Positions 21,620 to 34,269 of a stretch of DNA of 64,000 nt are shown piece by piece (position 1 is the stretch's first letter; every line of letters begins with the position of its first letter). The DNA lies in assembly GCA_034440615.1 (NCBI GenBank), contig JAOTOM010004786.1, positions 184,501-248,500 on the forward strand, in the 5' to 3' direction. The DNA comes from Ashinkailepas kermadecensis (taxonomy: Eukaryota > Arthropoda > Thecostraca > Neolepadidae). A program made the position numbers and the translations under genes. Below the pieces are notes generated by a model. The model had not been told where the DNA came from, did no database searches, and saw only the letters and a list, made by a program, of their open reading frames with translations.

Positions 21620-24310
21620 AACTTTGGTTTGCTGACGATCAGCATTTCACCTTTTGCCTTTTACTGAACTGCACTTAAAGCTAACCTGAGCATTTTATTA
21701 TGGGAGACTATGTACTTTGGAAAAAGGAGGAGCGAAGATATGGTCTATAAATTTAATTTTCCCTGTAAAGCTTTGAATGCCAATTCGTATCCGATCGGCA
21801 TCCGCTTATTTTGTCAAAATTCGATCCAATCCGCTCCATGATTCATACCGAACGGATATCCTCACAGATATCCAATCATTGTAATGTTCTAGATAACACA
21901 AAAGTCGGTGCCTCAAATTTGTGACACCAACTTTGTTATCAATCGTCTGCTTATGGGCTCTGGTAATCTCAACAGTGACACCCGGCGAAACATTTCACAC
22001 GCGTTATATGTGTTATCGGATCCTATCCGATGGCAGTCTCCTAATTTATCCATGACTTTTTTTTTGTAATTTTCTAGTCCCCAGGGAATGATCCCCACCG
22101 CGGTGATGTTGACGGGGAGGGGGATCATCATGGCGCGTTGCTAACAACAGCTACTGGTACACTCCCATGCGGGGTCAACAAACCGAGGGCAAGTTCGGAA
22201 CGAGGAAACCTGTCCAAGTCTCCAAGAATATGTCCGTGAATGAAAAGAAGACGACCAGAAAGCAATGCCTCTCACCTAAGCTTTTGTTGGATCATGGCTG
22301 TATAATACTTGATGGGTGACATCAGGTAAGATAGAAGGCATTGTGCGAGCGACACCCGAAACCGGTGTTTAGTGCATTGTCCCCAACGTACGAACGCTAC
22401 CTTCACCTCACCTCACAGCGAGTTCGCCAGGATCGGTCATCGCACGTGCAAGGAAACCTAGTGTCACAAAGGCTGAATGTGTCAGCGGTTATCCAGACAA
22501 TATCAGCATTAGGAAATCGTGGAGCCAGAATGCTGAGGGTTTGAGCCGGTATTATCTGATTGTTCTCGGAAGGATTGCTACGGTCGGGCCAGAGCGCGAA
22601 ATAACTCAAATAATTAGCGTCTGCAAGTGGCTTCACCATTTCAGCCTCACCATTTCACCCAAATCCATAATGTCATGACCAAAAGCATCGCAGGGCGCGT
22701 GCGAGGCAGCTGAGTACCTGGCCATAGCTGTCAACTATTCCCCCCGCCCCTTTTCGGCACTGAAAAGTTATGTTTTGCCATTTCAAATGGTTACTCCATT
22801 TTACTATTTGGTCTGTCGACAGGTAAATGGCCACACGTTATCAATGCGCTCTCTCCACCTTCCTCCCAGGCACACCTAGTATAAACTGGTTACTCCATGG
22901 ATGCATGGGAATTGTTTTGCATACTTTTGAGGGGGCATTTGCTCCATAAATATTGTCTTTATTCTAACATATAACACGCGCCCTGGAGATGGGGGCGGGA
23001 GGCGAAACCCGCTCATCCCACTGGTTTTTCGTAATATCTCCCTATTTTACAGTTCGATATACGCCATTTTCGGTGTACCTGCTGATAAATGTTCTGCGCG
23101 TCGCTTAAAATAAGAAAAACGAAAATCAGCCGAAAATCTTTCGAGTTAGAGGCCATCAAAATCAAAATATCTCGTAGCGCCAGACCACAAAAATCGGCGC
23201 TGATGCGCTTCCCGCACATACCGTCAAGAGGGAAGTGTTCTTGGTAATACTAGCGACTTGTTTGATGCATATTGTTGTTATATTGTTTCAAGGTCATGTT
23301 AGGTCACCGAGGTAATGACGGGTCAATTGAACCAAACTTGGTCAACTGGAAGGTTATAAACGCAAATGCGATTCATGTTCTTTTGCATGTTACTTCCTAC
23401 ACGTCCTGAAAACTACTGAAAACACAAATTGTGAAACAATTTGTGCAACAACAAACAACAACATTGTGAAAACACAATGTTTTGCCATTGTGAACCTAAG
23501 CGTTTCCATACTTCGTTCATGCACTTCAGCCCTTTCTTCGTGAAGCCGATTGCGCCGATTCGCCGTACGGAACAGAGCCGGCGGGCGGCCCTGTTCCGGG
23601 TACTGGAACCGGAAACTGACCGATAAAGTGCTGATATGTAGGTGACCTGAGGTCACATTCCGGATCTATCATCTGTATTGCATCATTAATCATGTCCAAA
23701 ACATCACTGATGCCCATTTTGGAGCATTTAAGCACAATCGCAGCGATCCATAACAATGCAAGCTAAGCCACGCAAAAGAAGCAAAATGTGGCATATGTGA
23801 CCTTATATAACCTTGATGATATTGACCTATGGTCATGAAATTTGCACAAAGTAGAATTCACTACGGTACCTATCTACCCTGAGAATTTCGTTACCCTAGC
23901 TTTAATAGGAGCCGCGATCTTAGGGGGGACGGAATCGCCCCCCCCTCTTCAGTGCGGGTCATTTTCAGAGGGCCTCCAGGGCGCGTGTTAACATTTGGCC
24001 TCATAGAATATGCTCCTAACCAATCAATTTGGGCTCGCCCAGTACCCCAAGTATCGTGTCCCAACAATATTTTTTTCTTAAAAAATAAACGCCCCTGCAT
24101 TGATGTATTATGAGGTTAATATGTCCATGTGCTATCCATTCTCAGCACCAGCCTCACATTCGTCACAATGCTTGACCTCGGAAGCATGGCTCGACAAAGC
24201 AGGGGTGAGCCGATCCCTTCCTCAACAGTATGCCCTTCCTGGCTGGCACTAGTCAGGGAGTCACACTGACATTGCAGAGTCCGTTTGATGTATAATTTGT
24301 TGGCTGCGAC
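21620..24310. other. No recognisable gene
   Basis: Mixed DNA without splice-bounded frames or clear transposon ends. It includes G/C homopolymer stretches near 22740 and 23922-23946, the latter a self-complementary TTAGGGGGG and CCCCCC pair. Confidence 0.4.
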
Positions 24311-24618
24311 TCCCGTTTGCAGCTGGCCCCGCCATATTGTGTGTGTTGCGGACCGGCGCGGAGTGTAGCGACGATGGCAAATTTGTCTGGGTCTGCACGA
24401 GTGGAATACAGCGTGTCGCGGCAGTGGCGGACCACGCGCTCACGTGGTGTGAACACGTGCGGGTCACGAGGAAACACCACAGCGCCCAGTCGCACGAGAT
24501 AAGCGGTGAAGTGATGGCTCTCGGTCCCGGCACCAGGTCGCCGCAAGGGTATGACGTGGGCCCGCGGCCGCCGCTGCTCCCGGGTGGTTGGTACAAAACC
24601 GCCTTCGTTACGCTTTGA
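24311..24618 (+). other. CpG-rich open stretch, possible exon or retro-pseudogene
   Basis: A CpG-rich island with open frames in two + phases to about 24500 and 24618. One phase reads ECSDDGKFVWVCTSGIQRVA, which looks protein-like, ending at TGA near 24616. A TTTGCAG acceptor-like site lies at about 24321. No donor or partner exon was found and the family is not recognised. Confidence 0.2.
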
Positions 24619-25462
24619 TCTCGCTGCGGACACGCTACGACCAATCAGCCCTTCTATGATTGCTTTTAATTGTTGAAAATGCATGAATGGAGCTCACCGA
24701 GAAGGCATCCATGACGACCAACTGGTGGTTCCACTGACGCACGCGTCGGCACGTGACGCCGCTCGAGCTCATTGTGAAGAAAACAGGCACTTCCTTGCAT
24801 TCGAAGATTAATTGATATGTCCCTTACCAAATCGAGAAAGGAACATATAAACGGTAAGCAAACTTTTTTCGCCACAGCATGGTTAATGTCCTTCGAAAGC
24901 CTTAAAACCATAATAGCCTTGAGCCTTAATATATTATTTTCTTTTCAGTTGTGTGGTGTAACCTGCACAGGCGAGAATAAGCGACCGGTACAGCTACGGT
25001 TCAAGGAACAGTTGCCTAGCTTCTGTAGAGTAGCTTGTGTAGCCAACAGAACAGTTGATACGCCGCTAGGCGACCATGTCCGATTACGTCACCCGCATGG
25101 TACTGCTGGCGATCCTCTTGGCATGCACATTTTACAGATGAAGGACCAGACAAACGTAAAGGCATATGAGTGAATCTGTATCAGGGCTAAGAAGCCGGCT
25201 CTGAATAACAATATAGCGTGGTGGTTTTTGTTGTGATGTTGTTATGGTGTAATGTTTCACATGATGATGATGTGTTCAGACCATATGATATATTAATGGG
25301 GCTACAGAGCTTGGTTAGCCTGATTTGCGGAATGTCGGTGTCAGGCCAGGTTAACCACGTGTCGATTAGCTGTATTTGAAGGTGAAACTTGCGTGTTTGA
25401 AAAACGATCCTGATGAAAAGCCGTGCTAGATAGTTTAATCAAGGCTATAAAACACCAAGGAA

Positions 25463-25830
25463 GACCCCCCCCCTTCCCAAAAGAGAAACCTGAAGAGAAA
25501 AAAAAAAATAAAAAAAAAAACTAAAAAAAAAAGGTTTGAAAACCCCCCCCCCCCGGGGAAAAAAAAAAAAAAAAAGGGAAAAAAAAAAGAAAAAAAAAAT
25601 AAATAATTTTATTTTTTTTTTTCAAAATTTTTAAAAAAAAAAACATACTACTTTATAAATATAAATTAAAAAAAAATAATAAAAAAAAAACACCCAAAAG
25701 AAAAAAAAAAAAAATTTTTTTTAAAAAAAACGCCCCTCCCCCAAAAAAAAAAAAAAAAAAATTTTTAAAAAAATAAAAAAAAAAGGAGGGGGTAAAAAAA
25801 AATTTGTTGGTTTTTTGACTAAATGACCCT
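25463..25830. repeat. Homopolymer-dominated low-complexity tract, possible artefact
   Basis: Nearly the whole stretch is alternating runs of A, T and C (for example runs of 14 C and of more than 15 A), broken by scraps of ordinary sequence. It does not have a repeating unit. The texture is like a low-quality read tail and unlike other simple repeats in the window, so an assembly error is a real possibility. Confidence 0.7.
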
Positions 25831-26147
25831 GGTTTAATCACACTAAAATATAACATTTTTGGCACTATTTTCCTAACTGAGGAGTAGGTTATCTTAAATG
25901 TCACCTTAATATCACATCATACTCCTTGAGGCCCCACTAAAACACACAAGACTTACATATTCTTTAATTGAATGCGCATTCTTTTTAAGATGCAGCCATT
26001 CTATCAGTGGAACAAAAGCTTGTTCTTGCGCTGTGTTGGACATAGCGCAGTCCTTTCTTCTAATCTCCACCTTCAGTCATCTGCCTAGCTCGCACTTGCT
26101 AATTTCGTAACCGCATAAGCCGAGCGTATTGCGCTGGGTAATCACAG

Positions 26148-26246
26148 TTGCGCGGCGAGGACCTGCTGGAGACTCCCTCCCTGCTGGCGGCCGACACACA
26201 CTGGCTCAGGGCGGCGCTTCTTGTCATTGCAGCGGCCAGCAGACAG
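26148..26246 (+). CDS. Candidate internal exon, unrecognised product
   Basis: After an acceptor-like AATCACAG, a 99-bp GC-rich frame reads LRGEDLLETPSLLAADTHWL then RAALLVIAAASRQ and ends at CAG|GTCACC. The composition and helical, alanine/leucine-rich sequence look coding. The acceptor lacks a strong pyrimidine tract and the donor is a weak match to consensus. Start and end are both in phase 0. If it belongs with the + strand exons elsewhere, an intermediate exon is needed after 1387. Confidence 0.33.
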
Positions 26247-26279
26247 GTCACCCCACTGAGCCTGCCGCCCAGCGGTGTC

Positions 26280-26322
26280 GCGTCAGCGGGATCACATCAG
26301 CGGGATCACATCAGCGGGGTCT
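26280..26322. repeat. 14-bp tandem repeat, three copies
   Basis: The unit ATCACATCAGCGGG, with the first copy partial (GCGTCAGCGGG). Confidence 0.8.
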
Positions 26323-26354
26323 GTCGGGCAGCAGGTCGCTGCACTCAGCAGATC

Positions 26355-27510
26355 GCCGCCACGCTCGTCACACATAGAGCGCTGTCAGGATCGTTCCGCC
26401 GCAGCCAGACTACGGCGTTTGCGAAACGATGTGGGATTGCACAAGACCGATCCAGCAGGACTAACTAGACTGCTACAACACGCGAATTGGGAGCAATTCT
26501 TGGACAATGGCTTGGACGATGAAACTGACCAGTATATTTATGCCATTCTAGCCGCTGCCAGAGTATTCATTCCCACAATAACTGTAAGACAAAAGCCATT
26601 TCAAAGAACATGGTCAACAAGTGAGCTTAAATGTAGCATTATACAATGATACCGACTATCTCAGCATGTGAGACAAAGCAGCAACGACAAGGACTGGGAC
26701 CGATGGAGATATCAACGACACACAGTGACTAACATGAATAGAAATGTAGAAAACGGCATATGCGACAGCAAGTGAAAAGGCTCAAAGATAACAAGTATGA
26801 CCCTTGCAAATATCACCAAACACTGCATGCCTTAATAGAACAAACCAGAGAAGACACTATGCCACCGCTCGAAGGACCTGACGGAAATATACTGACTGAC
26901 GATTATGACAAAGTTGTTCTAAATATTTACTTTGCATCACTTGATATAACCGATACCACAACAACGCGTTTGCGCAACAACAACACACTGTAATAAGCAC
27001 TCTGGGAAGTATCCAAACTGACAAACAAAAAGTTCTTAAAATACTCAATTCCCTGAGTGCAAATGAATCCGCTGTCCGCGATCAACCTCCAATATTTTTT
27101 GTTTCTCTCAAATTATCTGCTATTATTATTTCAAAACCCATGTCAAGGTTATTCGATAAATCAGTTGCAGAAGGTACATTCATATTGAGGCAGGTTCAAG
27201 GAAGCAGATCTCAGATTATTATACAAAAAGAAAGAGTCTCCTTCAGACTACATTTGTTATCGTTCATAAGAATTATCTCAGCGTGGTTCAACATATGTAG
27301 AAAATCTTCTGTGAACTCATCTACTGCCATCTTATTTAGCAATATCTTCTTACAGAGTGGGTATAGCAGCAACGATAGCACAGAAAAGCAGCTACTGCAT
27401 CTGACTCACATTCTGTACAAATCACTAGACTCTGGACATGGTCACAAAGGTCTTCTCTTTAAATGCAAAAAACAGTTTGGGCTCACTGACTCACTCCATT
27501 ACTGGCCACA
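26355..27510 (+). mobile_element. Decayed non-LTR retrotransposon (linker and 5' half of reverse transcriptase)
   Basis: Successive frames carry phrases typical of jockey/CR1-like elements in order. DDETDQYIYAILAAARVFIP and a Trp-Ser region come at about 26515-26640. Then come PPLEGPDGNILTDDYDKVVL, with a FAS motif, at about 26860-26940, and VLKILNSLSANES with IISKPMSRLFDKSVAEGTF at about 27030-27185. Last is LQSGYSSNDSTEKQLLHLTH at about 27350-27410, then YKSLDSGHGHKG. Frames change and stops intervene, so it is a dead copy. The catalytic ADD region is not seen. Boundaries are approximate. Confidence 0.75.
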
Positions 27511-28890
27511 GTAATGTCTACCGAGCAGAAAACAACGTGCTCGGATACGTGACACTGTTTCAACGACCGGAATTGTCAATACAAGAGGTCCACAGTATTC
27601 TGTCCCTGACCGTTATTAGCACTAATGCATCTCGGCGAAATTTCGAGACCTGTAGCATTAACGTGACTGTGCAAGACCTGTGCCAGCCGAAGAAGTTCAT
27701 GAAGAGAAACTTGTGTGCTAAATGTTCGGTTCCGCAGAAAGTTGATATGCCAGAAGCTCTGCAGTAAATGATCGTAAGCAAAAGTTATTGCAACGTCAAG
27801 AATATGATAAAAGGTGTTACCACGAGAGATCGCAAGCCAGAGTTCATTAGCAGATTTGACACATAATAAAGATTGCATGGCGAGTAATCGTACGCAAATG
27901 GTCCTACCCTGACCTGATTTGACCTGACCAGAATTTCATCAAACATAATCAACCATCAATCACAATTTAATCTGCGCTACTATTCTCTGCCCAGAGGCGT
28001 CGAAACTCCAAAAGTGTGGAAGGAAGGGGCCGAGAGCCATTTTTGAGTCGATTCTTTCCATGCAGCGTCCATGCTAAGCTCGTCCAAAGTTGGGAAGGGC
28101 AACGCTGCCCCCTGTGTTCCCTCTACCCTCTCGGCTCCTAATGCCCATGTCTTTGCATGGCCGTAGGAGTTCTTCGAGAAGTGGATGGAGAGGGGCATGT
28201 CCACATCAGATCAGCATGACCTAAACAAAATTTGTGAAGCTGAGTGGGGTGCTTTGGCAGCGAATTTTTACCCACAGAGTTAAGCTGGTACTATAGCTCA
28301 TTTGGAAATTTCCAGTGTGTTGCTCTTGCAACACCTCCATCGCCTAAAACAGAACTGAAGAGCAAGAGGGACTGAAGGAGATTAACTGAAAGAGAGGAGA
28401 ATGTCTAGTCACTCTGCATTGCATAAGGTCGTTAAAAATTACCTGTTATTTTGTTGTTTATTCTCTTCGGAGACAATACGAACAGCGTGTGTGTGTGGGA
28501 TGGGGTCATTCACCACTTCTGTGTGCTCCCATAGCCACCATAAGTGAAGGTTAGGACCTCTCCCCACACCCTTTTCTAGCGCCCATGTTCTTTTCGCATT
28601 CGAACTTGCGCTCTACAATGCGAAGCCTTGATTTGACTGCCAGGCGTCGGCCTCCAGTATCCTGTTGCTGATCGAGAGCGGACTGGAGAGCACGAAGTGT
28701 AGACGACTCTGTCAGCAGATGGCGTAATGCAGAGGGCAGCATCTGTTGTACTCACAGTTGCGAACCAGCTTGCAAAACGCCGACGGCTGGCAGGGTATGG
28801 CATGAAATACCGACGCGATTTTCGCATAGGTTACTGTTTTGCCGTAATGCGTCAGCTGAAGGCACGGGTGTTGATTTCTGAAAATTATTG
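27511..28890. other. No recognisable gene
   Basis: Possibly includes more degraded retrotransposon sequence up to about 27770, but no motif is secure. A CAGAGGCGTCGAAAC sequence at 27992 resembles a hAT end without a visible partner. Confidence 0.4.
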
Positions 28891-28894
28891 AGGA

Positions 28895-30490
28895 CCATAA
28901 AGACATAAAAGACATAAAAGATCAGTGCAACTATGAGCCACAAGGGCCCTTCTTGGTTGCACTTTTGGACACTGAACCAGTGCCCACCAAATCTGCATAT
29001 CAGCCCTCCCTGGAATACAGAAAAACGAGCCCCCTATTCTTATAATGATTGTCTATGCCGTTTTTAAAGATGTTCAGTGTGTTGCTACTGACAATGGTTC
29101 CTGGCAGCTGGTTCCGGTGTTCGACTACCCTGTTGGTGAAGAAAGACTGTCTTAACCTTGTCCTGCTGTGATTAACTTTAATTTTGAATTGATGACCTCT
29201 AATTGCATCATTTCTGTTAAATTAAAACATTTCCCTGAGATATCCCTGTTCCTGACCATGAACAAATTTAAAAACCTCGATGAGATCTCCTCTCAGCCTT
29301 CTATATCTAAGTGAAAACATATTCAATTTCTTCAATCTTTCCTCATATGCCAGGTTGCCTATACCATTAACCATTTGTGTTGCCCTCTTTTGTACTCTCT
29401 CTAAAAGCCAACAATCTTTCTCATAACTAGGGGACCAAGCTTGGACACAGTATTCCAAATGTGGCCTGACATATGCACAGTAAAGCTTCCTGATGACCTC
29501 CTCACTTTTGTATGACACATTCCTCTGTATTGCCCCAAGCATTCTTAGTGCCTTTTTCCTGGCTTCTTTGGTCTGTTCTGATGCCCCCAATTTTGTGTTC
29601 AAAATAACACCTAAGTCCTTCTCCTGCTGAGTCACAGATAATACTTGACCACCCATCAAGTATGGCACCTTCATATTCTGCCTACCTACATGCATGACTT
29701 TGCACTTATCAAAATTAAACTTCATTTGCCATTTTTCGGACCACTTCACAAGTTCGTCTAAGTCGTTCTGCAGCAAAACCTGCTCATTGTGCCCTGTTAT
29801 TGCCCTAAGGATCTTCAAATCATCCGCAAATTTCAAAACCTTACTGCTTCGGCCACATTCAATGCTATTCACAAATATAATGAACAGTAGTGGCCCCAGT
29901 ACCGACCCCTGAGGGACTCGACTAAGAACATTTTGCCATGATGACTTTGTACCATTTAGCATTACTCTCTGCTGTCTATCTGAAAGCCACAACTCTATCC
30001 ATTTTAGGATGCTACCTGCAATGCCATGGACCTGAAACTGCATCATTAACCGTTTATGGGGTACCTTGTCAAAGGCCTTACTAAAGTCAAGATATGCTAC
30101 ATCAACCTGATTTCCCTGATCAAATTGTTCGGTGGCAAAATTCAAAAAGTCCAAGAGATTTGTGAGACACGGTCTCCCTTTTCTAAACCCATGTTGAGTA
30201 TCTTGAATCAATCTGTTTCCTTCCAGAAAACTAACCATTCTATCCTTGATAATTGATTCGAGTACCTTGCAGACTAGGGATGTGAGGCTTACCGGCCTAT
30301 AATTTTCAACTTTCCCTGTTTCTCCTTTCTTGAAAATAGGAACTACATTCGCCCTTTTCCAATCTGTTGGAATTTCATTTTGTGAAACTGATCTACAAAA
30401 TATTATACTCAGTGGAATTGCCAGTTCCTTTTCAGCTTCCCGCAATGCCCTAGCATAAATTCCATCAGGTCCTGCATGCAGGCAATGGAC
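28895..30490 (-). mobile_element. 5'-truncated CR1/L2-like LINE, reverse transcriptase largely intact
   Basis: Read on the minus strand, the frame enters at AGPDGIYARALRE (about 30480) and holds the canonical reverse transcriptase blocks. These are NVVPIFKKG, NYRPVSLTSLVCKVLE, QHGFRKGRPCLTNLLDFL, VAYLDFSKAFDKVPH, VPQGSVLGPLLF, the catalytic FADDLK (about 29835) and GVILNTKLGAS, then a long C-terminal thumb/linker. An in-frame TAA near 29220 interrupts the conserved C-terminal part. The frame then continues (RGHQFKIKVNHSRTRLRQSF, then NQLPGTIVSSNTLNIF) to TGA near 29010. The 3' end carries a short TTTTATGTC repeat (28897-28922), as in CR1/L2 tails. The upstream half with endonuclease is absent. 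No target duplication was identified. It is the best preserved retroelement in the window. Confidence 0.92.
28897..28922 (-). repeat. LINE 3' terminal short repeat
   Basis: About three copies of a 9-bp unit (TTTTATGTC on the minus strand) at the 3' end of the LINE. This fits target-primed reverse transcription ends of CR1/L2 elements. Confidence 0.7.
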
Positions 30491-30529
30491 GGTCCCAAAT
30501 GGATTGGGGCACACTTCATAGGGTCCCAT

Positions 30530-32215
30530 GTTAAAAGGTGAAGTTTTAAGGGGGCAAAGCTAATATTGAGGGGACACTTTTCCTCATCAAAAGTATATAA
30601 AACAATACCTCTGACTGAAGGGAATGTTCGCTAAACTGTTATTTTTCGCGGGAGTAGTGCACCTTTGCGATGCCCATGAAGCATCTACCAACACAGGTGG
30701 CGGAACATCTAAATTTAAGAAGGGAGAATTGTGCAATTTTGGAAGTAAATACCTTGCACTCAATGCCATAGGATCAACGCTAATTTGTGTGGATTTCAAG
30801 GGCTGGGGGCACAGTGCCCCGATGTCTCCCGTTCCGCCGCATTTGTCCACCTAGTGTTCTCCAAGGGGCTCTAGAAGTACCAGTTGTGCACACTAGATGG
30901 CGGTGGAGATGTCGAGTCGCGGAAAAACTTTGCTATTCTGGAAGCAAGGTGTCAAAAGCCCAATATAGGCACATGAGAGTAGGCGGCCAGCAGGGACGGT
31001 TTTCAAAGGTCGGCAATGTAGGCACTGTTTACCTATGCGTGAAAGCAGCAATACGCTTGCGTAGTGAAAATGACATCAGTTATCTACAGGGAGCAAGTTT
31101 TCTCCTCCTTTAACCTGACCCACCAGTTTCCCATCCAATCACATCAAGTGATAATCACACCACGTCGGTCTAATCATAAACTTTCTGAGTTGCTCAAGGA
31201 TATTTTAGGGTACCTCTTTCGGTTGACATCTCAGGTCAGGTGAAATAAGTCAGTGTCGGTGCGCGTTCAGTCAGCTGTTTTTCACCATTATTTTTTAGTC
31301 TGGCGGTATAAAAAATATCATTTTCTGCTATGCCGTCGCTCATATGCAAACTAGGGGCTCAATTTAAAACCATGGCTCGTTTGACAGGTCATGACACGTC
31401 AAGGTCATTGATCAGGCCACCGTCAAGTAGCAGGAAATACTGTATTAGCTGTTGACCCTAAGACTTCCGAAACAAACTCCGGTTAGGATAAGGAAAAGAA
31501 CGACACCAGCTCAGCGACAGAACATTCCTTTACACTTAACCACCTGCGAGGGTCAAGACCTATCCTCTGCTACGCAAGTTTCCCTCCGAATAAATTTGAT
31601 GGACCAAAATGCTTTTTAAGAATTACGCAGCACGGAACAATCTGGACCGCGTTTGCAAACAGCTGGCGCAAAAGAAAAGTTTATATTGCAGTGTAACACG
31701 AACTGTTTAGGACAGTGTTGCCCTTGCAATGTCCGCAGCCACACATTCTCCGCCCATGGTGCTCGATCATGACCCTGCGGCACTGGGATCTCCTGGCCCG
31801 ACCTTTCCCCCATTCGCTTAGCGCCCCAAAATGGGCTCCTATACTGGCACACTCCACGCTGAAGTCTGGTGTATACACTCGTGACGAGCAGCATCCATCC
31901 AGCTCCCGCTTGATGTGCTTAAGGTTTTTTTTTTAAAAAATAAATAATTATTTCTACGTCTGTTGTTGAAAAACCGAGCTATTTCGGAGTGAACATCAAA
32001 TAAACGATACGGCACGAGACGATACGATGCGATACCGCAGAACCGCATCACGAATTCCGATACTCATATTTGGTGCTTCTGTCGGATCCAACGATATTCT
32101 TGCCATGACTTCCAAGTTCAACAAGTTAACCGAAAGTTTATTTTTCTCGAACAGGATACATTTGTTTACAAGAGCAAGTACATTTAAATGTAATACATTG
32201 CTTAGGCCCAAAGTA
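30530..32215. other. No recognisable gene
   Basis: Mixed DNA without convincing exons. A GGGGGC-rich patch at about 30800-30830 resembles MITE ends seen elsewhere but has no partner. Confidence 0.4.
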
Positions 32216-32218
32216 CTT

Positions 32219-32990
32219 TGTTAGTTAGTTAGTTCTTGGGGGTTTAGGGGCGCAACGTCTGCAGTGGTCATGCAGCACCCATAACGTCGCCAGTCATATC
32301 GAAGCATTCAAGCGGGGACTAGTCGAGACGACATTGGATGTAATGCATTATCGAACCCTTTGTGGTCAAATTTTACAGTAAAACCATCCTGATTTTAACA
32401 CATACCGTATTCCCAAATTATATTAGTGATGCACATATACCACGGGAAGCTTGATTCAACCTGCACATTAATGCAATGCAGTGTCTATCTTCACGGGTAA
32501 ACAATAGCAAACCGTATCTGCGCGAGAAACTGGAACACTCGTCCCGTTTGGACCATTCGGGATCCAGCATCTAAAAATCGGCCATCGTAAGCATGGACAC
32601 CCGTCGTCCGAAGAACCGCCTTCGTTGAACTGAGAACATGGGGTACACGAGATGAACGTGCCTGACTGTCAGTGGGGTATCACAGCGAGTGCATGTTGTT
32701 TGTGTTCGTTCTGCAGAAGGTACCCGTAGGTGGCATAGGTGTGACCTTATCGCATCCTGGCGAGCATCACCTCCTCTTGCCGTGAATGTATGGATGCTGA
32801 TTCCCAGGGCCTCAGCCTTGGCTTGATGGTTCTCAGGTTGGTTTGACCCGATGAGTCCAAGGCTTGCTGCCACTTTCATGCATCTTTCATGATTGCCAAG
32901 AGTTCGGCTATGTGGACCGCGATGATTGAGAAGGCAACGTAAAATATTCGATTGCAGACTCGCACACGAAAGCACAGCCCACACCACCGT
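32219..32990 (-). mobile_element. LINE 3' portion with (TAAC)n tail
   Basis: On the minus strand, about 32790-32620 encodes HLCHLRVPSAERTQTTCTRC then DTPLTVRHVHLVYPMF. This is the C-terminal Cys-rich region found downstream of reverse transcriptase or RNase H in jockey/I-type LINEs (CxxC, LTVxHxL, CP). It continues through an untranslated stretch to a tail of AACTAACTAACTAAC at 32219-32235. Just before the tail is TTGCGCCCCTAAACCCCC, which matches the end of the + strand element finishing at 34387. The reverse transcriptase itself is missing. Confidence 0.6.
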
Positions 32991-33016
32991 CCAAAGTACT
33001 TCAACACCATTTAGTT

Positions 33017-33065
33017 ATTCAAAACCGGGAAGTGTTGAAGAGTTATTCAAAACCGGGAAGAAGTG
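33017..33065. repeat. 29-bp direct duplication
   Basis: TTATTCAAAACCGGGAAG occurs twice in tandem, with AAGTGTTG after each. Confidence 0.75.
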
Positions 33066-33294
33066 TTGCACTTTCTGCCGCTTGGGGCCATTTGGGCATC
33101 TTCCGAACTGATTTGCACCCTCCAAACTAGGGACCTGCACTTGCAAGTGGCCGATGCGAAGTACATCGCTTGTTACTCGTATCTGCAATTCCCTGATTGG
33201 CGAACGCTTAAATCTCCCCGTTGAAATGTTCCGAAATACACTTTCCATGATTGAAGTGAACACTTCGCGGAAGGCATTTGGAATAATTGTTTCC

Positions 33295-33400
33295 GCGAGC
33301 CTAACTGGCGTCGGTCGAGTGTAGTGTCTCCTGCGAGCCTAACTGGCGTCGGTCGAGTGTAGTGTCTCCTGCGAGCCTAACTGGCGTCGGTCGAGTACAG
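33295..33400. repeat. 38-bp tandem repeat, 2.8 copies
   Basis: The unit starts GCGAGCCTAACTGGCGTCGG at 33295, 33333 and 33371. The copies are nearly identical. It lies immediately before the 16-bp array. Confidence 0.93.
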
Positions 33401-33434
33401 CATCTTCGATCACCGGAATCTGGGATTGCCTGGT

Positions 33435-34060
33435 GTGGATGGTGTCTGGTGTCGATACTGTCCGATGTCTGTGCTGTCCGGTGCCGGTACAATTCGGTGT
33501 CGTTACTGTCCCTTGTCGGTACTGTTCGATGTCGACGCTACCCGGTGTTTGTACTGTCCGGTATCCGTACTGTCCGATGTCGATACTGTCCGATGTCTGT
33601 ACTGTCCGATGTCGATACTGTCCGGTGTCCGTACTGTCCGGTGTCCGTACTGTCCGGTGTCGGTACTGCCCGGTGTCGATACTGTCCGGTATCCGTACTG
33701 TCCGGTGTCCGTACTGTCCGGTGTCCGTACTGTCCGGTGTCTGTACTGTCCGGTGTCCGTACTGTCCGGTGTCGGTACTGCCCGGTGTCGATACTGTCCG
33801 GTATCCGTACTGTCCGATGTCGATACTGTCCGATGTCTGTACTGTCCGATGTCGGTACTGTCCGGTGTCCGTACTGTCCGATGTCGATACTGTCCGATGT
33901 CTGTACTGTCCGATGTCCGTACTGTCCGGTGTCCGTACTGTCCGGTGTCCGTACTGTCCGATGTCGATACTGTCCGGTGTCCGTACTGTCCGATGTCCGT
34001 ACCGTCCGGTGTCCGTACTGTCCGATGTCGATACTGTCCGGTGTCGTCCCTGTTCGCCCT
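33435..34060. repeat. 16-bp minisatellite, about 39 copies
   Basis: The unit GTGTCCGTACTGTCCG has variants GATGTCGATACTGTCC, GGTATCC and GTCTGTAC. The first 100 bp is more diverged. Long + and - open frames with a 16-residue period arise from the repeat. Confidence 0.95.
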
Positions 34061-34269
34061 TGTCTCAACTTTCCCAGGCGCAGGGTAAGTTGATAACATC
34101 AGTTGATGGTGAGTTTATCACATGCAATTTGGATAACACATGGAGCAATTGTTGTGACAGCAACTGAGGTAGGTTGCTATTAGTTTTGTAGGTTCTTCAG
34201 GTCATTGTTTGCCACCTCACGTGTTCTTGTGGAAAATCTTGCGTGAAAGTATTCCTTTGGAAAACACCA

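Noticed and set aside
25653..25904. A phenylalanine-rich minus frame looking like a membrane protein.
   Set aside because: It is a translation of T-runs in the homopolymer tract.
33362..34167. Cysteine/tyrosine-rich + frames (TVRCRYCPVSVLSG) that could be mistaken for a zinc-finger protein.
   Set aside because: The period equals the 16-bp repeat times three, both strands are open and there is no unique sequence.
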